Shown: piece by piece, positions 12,361-13,021 of the stretch
Layout: the number at the start of each line of letters is the position of its first letter
How positions within the stretch are numbered: position 1 is the first letter of the stretch
Assembly (NCBI GenBank): GCA_963703555.1
Contig: CAVPEV010000060.1
Span: 1 to 13,021, forward strand
Direction of reading: 5' to 3'
DNA from: CAVPEV01 sp963703555
Lineage (GTDB): Bacteria > Actinomycetota > Actinomycetes > Actinomycetales > Cellulomonadaceae
DNA: 13,021 nucleotides
The notes under the pieces: generated by a model
Databases searched by the model: none
The model's input: only the letters and a program-made list of their open reading frames with translations
Told to the model about the DNA's origin: nothing
Made by a program: the position numbers and the translations under genes

Positions 12361-13021
12361 TCAGGCGGCGGAGGACGCGTGCCCCGCCTCGGCCGCCTGG
12401 GCGCCCTGGACGACCTGCCTGGCGGCCACCTGCCGCCGGGGCTGCGGCTGCTCGGCTCCCGGGTCCAGCAGCTGCGCCGGGCTCGGGTAGGTGACCACGA
12501 GCCGCGGGTGGCCGCGCACGGCGTAGCGGACCGTCAGGTGCCAGTGCCGTACCGCCCAGCCGGTGGCTCCGCCGGCCACGAGGAGCGCCGCGACCGCACC
12601 GATCCCCACCGACCACCGGGGTCCCAGCACCTCACCGACCCAGCCGACCAGCGGCGCGCCGATCGGAGTGGCGCCCTGCAGCACCATCATGTACAGCGCC
12701 ATGACGCGGCCGCGCACCGCGGGGTCGGTGGTCATCTGGATCGTCGTGTTCGCCGCGGTGAGCAGGGTGAGCGAGGCCAGCCCGACCAGGATGCTCGCCA
12801 GCGCGAAGGTCCAGAAGCTCGGCATGACGGCCATCACGGCGGTCGTCAGCCCGAAGGCGATGGCCGCGCCGATCACCAGCCGCACCCGTGGCCGCTCCCG
12901 CCGGGCGGCCAGCAGGGCGCCGGACAGCGACCCGATCGCCATGACCGAGCCGAGGATGCCGTACTCGCCCGCACCCCGGCCGAACTCCACCCTGGCCATC
13001 AGGGCGCTGGTCATCGGCCGA
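12361..13021 (-). CDS. MFS transporter, C-terminal half (cut by window edge)
   Basis: The frame is open to the window edge, so only the last 220 or so residues are seen; ATG 13014 is internal, not the start. About five membrane helices are visible: YGILGSVMAIGSLSGALLAA, RLVIGAAIAFGLTTAVMAVM, WTFALASILVGLASLTLLTA, VMALYMMVLQGATPIGAPLV and WSVGIGAVAALLVAGGATGW. The loop TTDPAVRGRVMALYMMVLQG is typical of MFS_3/enterobactin-exporter-like permeases. The helices correspond to the second half of a 12-helix transporter. The last 50 residues are a hydrophilic, Gln/Ala-rich cytosolic tail. The substrate is unknown; drug or siderophore efflux is possible by family. Confidence 0.88.
   Translation of the reverse strand, partial: RPMTSALMARVEFGRGAGEYGILGSVMAIGSLSGALLAARRERPRVRLVIGAAIAFGLTTAVMAVMPSFWTFALASILVGLASLTLLTAANTTIQMTTDPAVRGRVMALYMMVLQGATPIGAPLVGWVGEVLGPRWSVGIGAVAALLVAGGATGWAVRHWHLTVRYAVRGHPRLVVTYPSPAQLLDPGAEQPQPRRQVAARQVVQGAQAAEAGHASSAA

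Overview
The window is high-GC DNA with strongly G/C-biased third codon positions, GTG starts, an IdeR-type iron regulator, a c-di-AMP (ydaO-type) riboswitch on a NlpC/P60 gene and mycobacterial-type SerC. This points to an actinobacterium, possibly Micrococcales (Cellulomonas-like); the genus is an inference.

Layout. (1) 1-2936 is insertion-sequence debris. A dead IS1380-family copy carries a frameshift, an amber codon and two small palindromic inserts. Beside it lies an IS481-family copy that has lost its catalytic core but keeps both sets of terminal repeats. (2) 2937-4600 holds a two-gene operon read leftward: an excisionase-type HTH protein overlapping by ATGA a nucleotidyltransferase of the AbiEii type, which is a probable toxin-antitoxin or phage-defence pair. 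Its promoter shows paired operator-like repeats over the -35 and the start codon. (3) A tRNA-Arg(CCT) gene at 4802-4874 (minus) has its 3' end facing this accessory block, so it may mark an island boundary. (4) To the right lies what looks like chromosomal backbone. OsmC-family protein, an EcsC-like hypothetical protein and an SRPBCC protein are on the plus strand. Convergent to them is a run of minus-strand genes: ideR, riboswitch plus NlpC/P60 endopeptidase, tandem universal stress protein, and a membrane-anchored CAP-domain protein. (5) serC is divergent from ideR, followed by a convergent MFS transporter cut by the window edge.

The right half combines envelope and stress functions: peroxide handling (OsmC), iron control (IdeR), wall hydrolysis under c-di-AMP control (NlpC/P60), a USP and a surface CAP protein. 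The best leads for unusual biology are the HTH/nucleotidyltransferase pair with its operator-promoter layout, the riboswitch leader with an extra 5' hairpin, and the palindromic inserts inside the dead transposase. I found no CRISPR array, and no wholly new system is proven by sequence alone.
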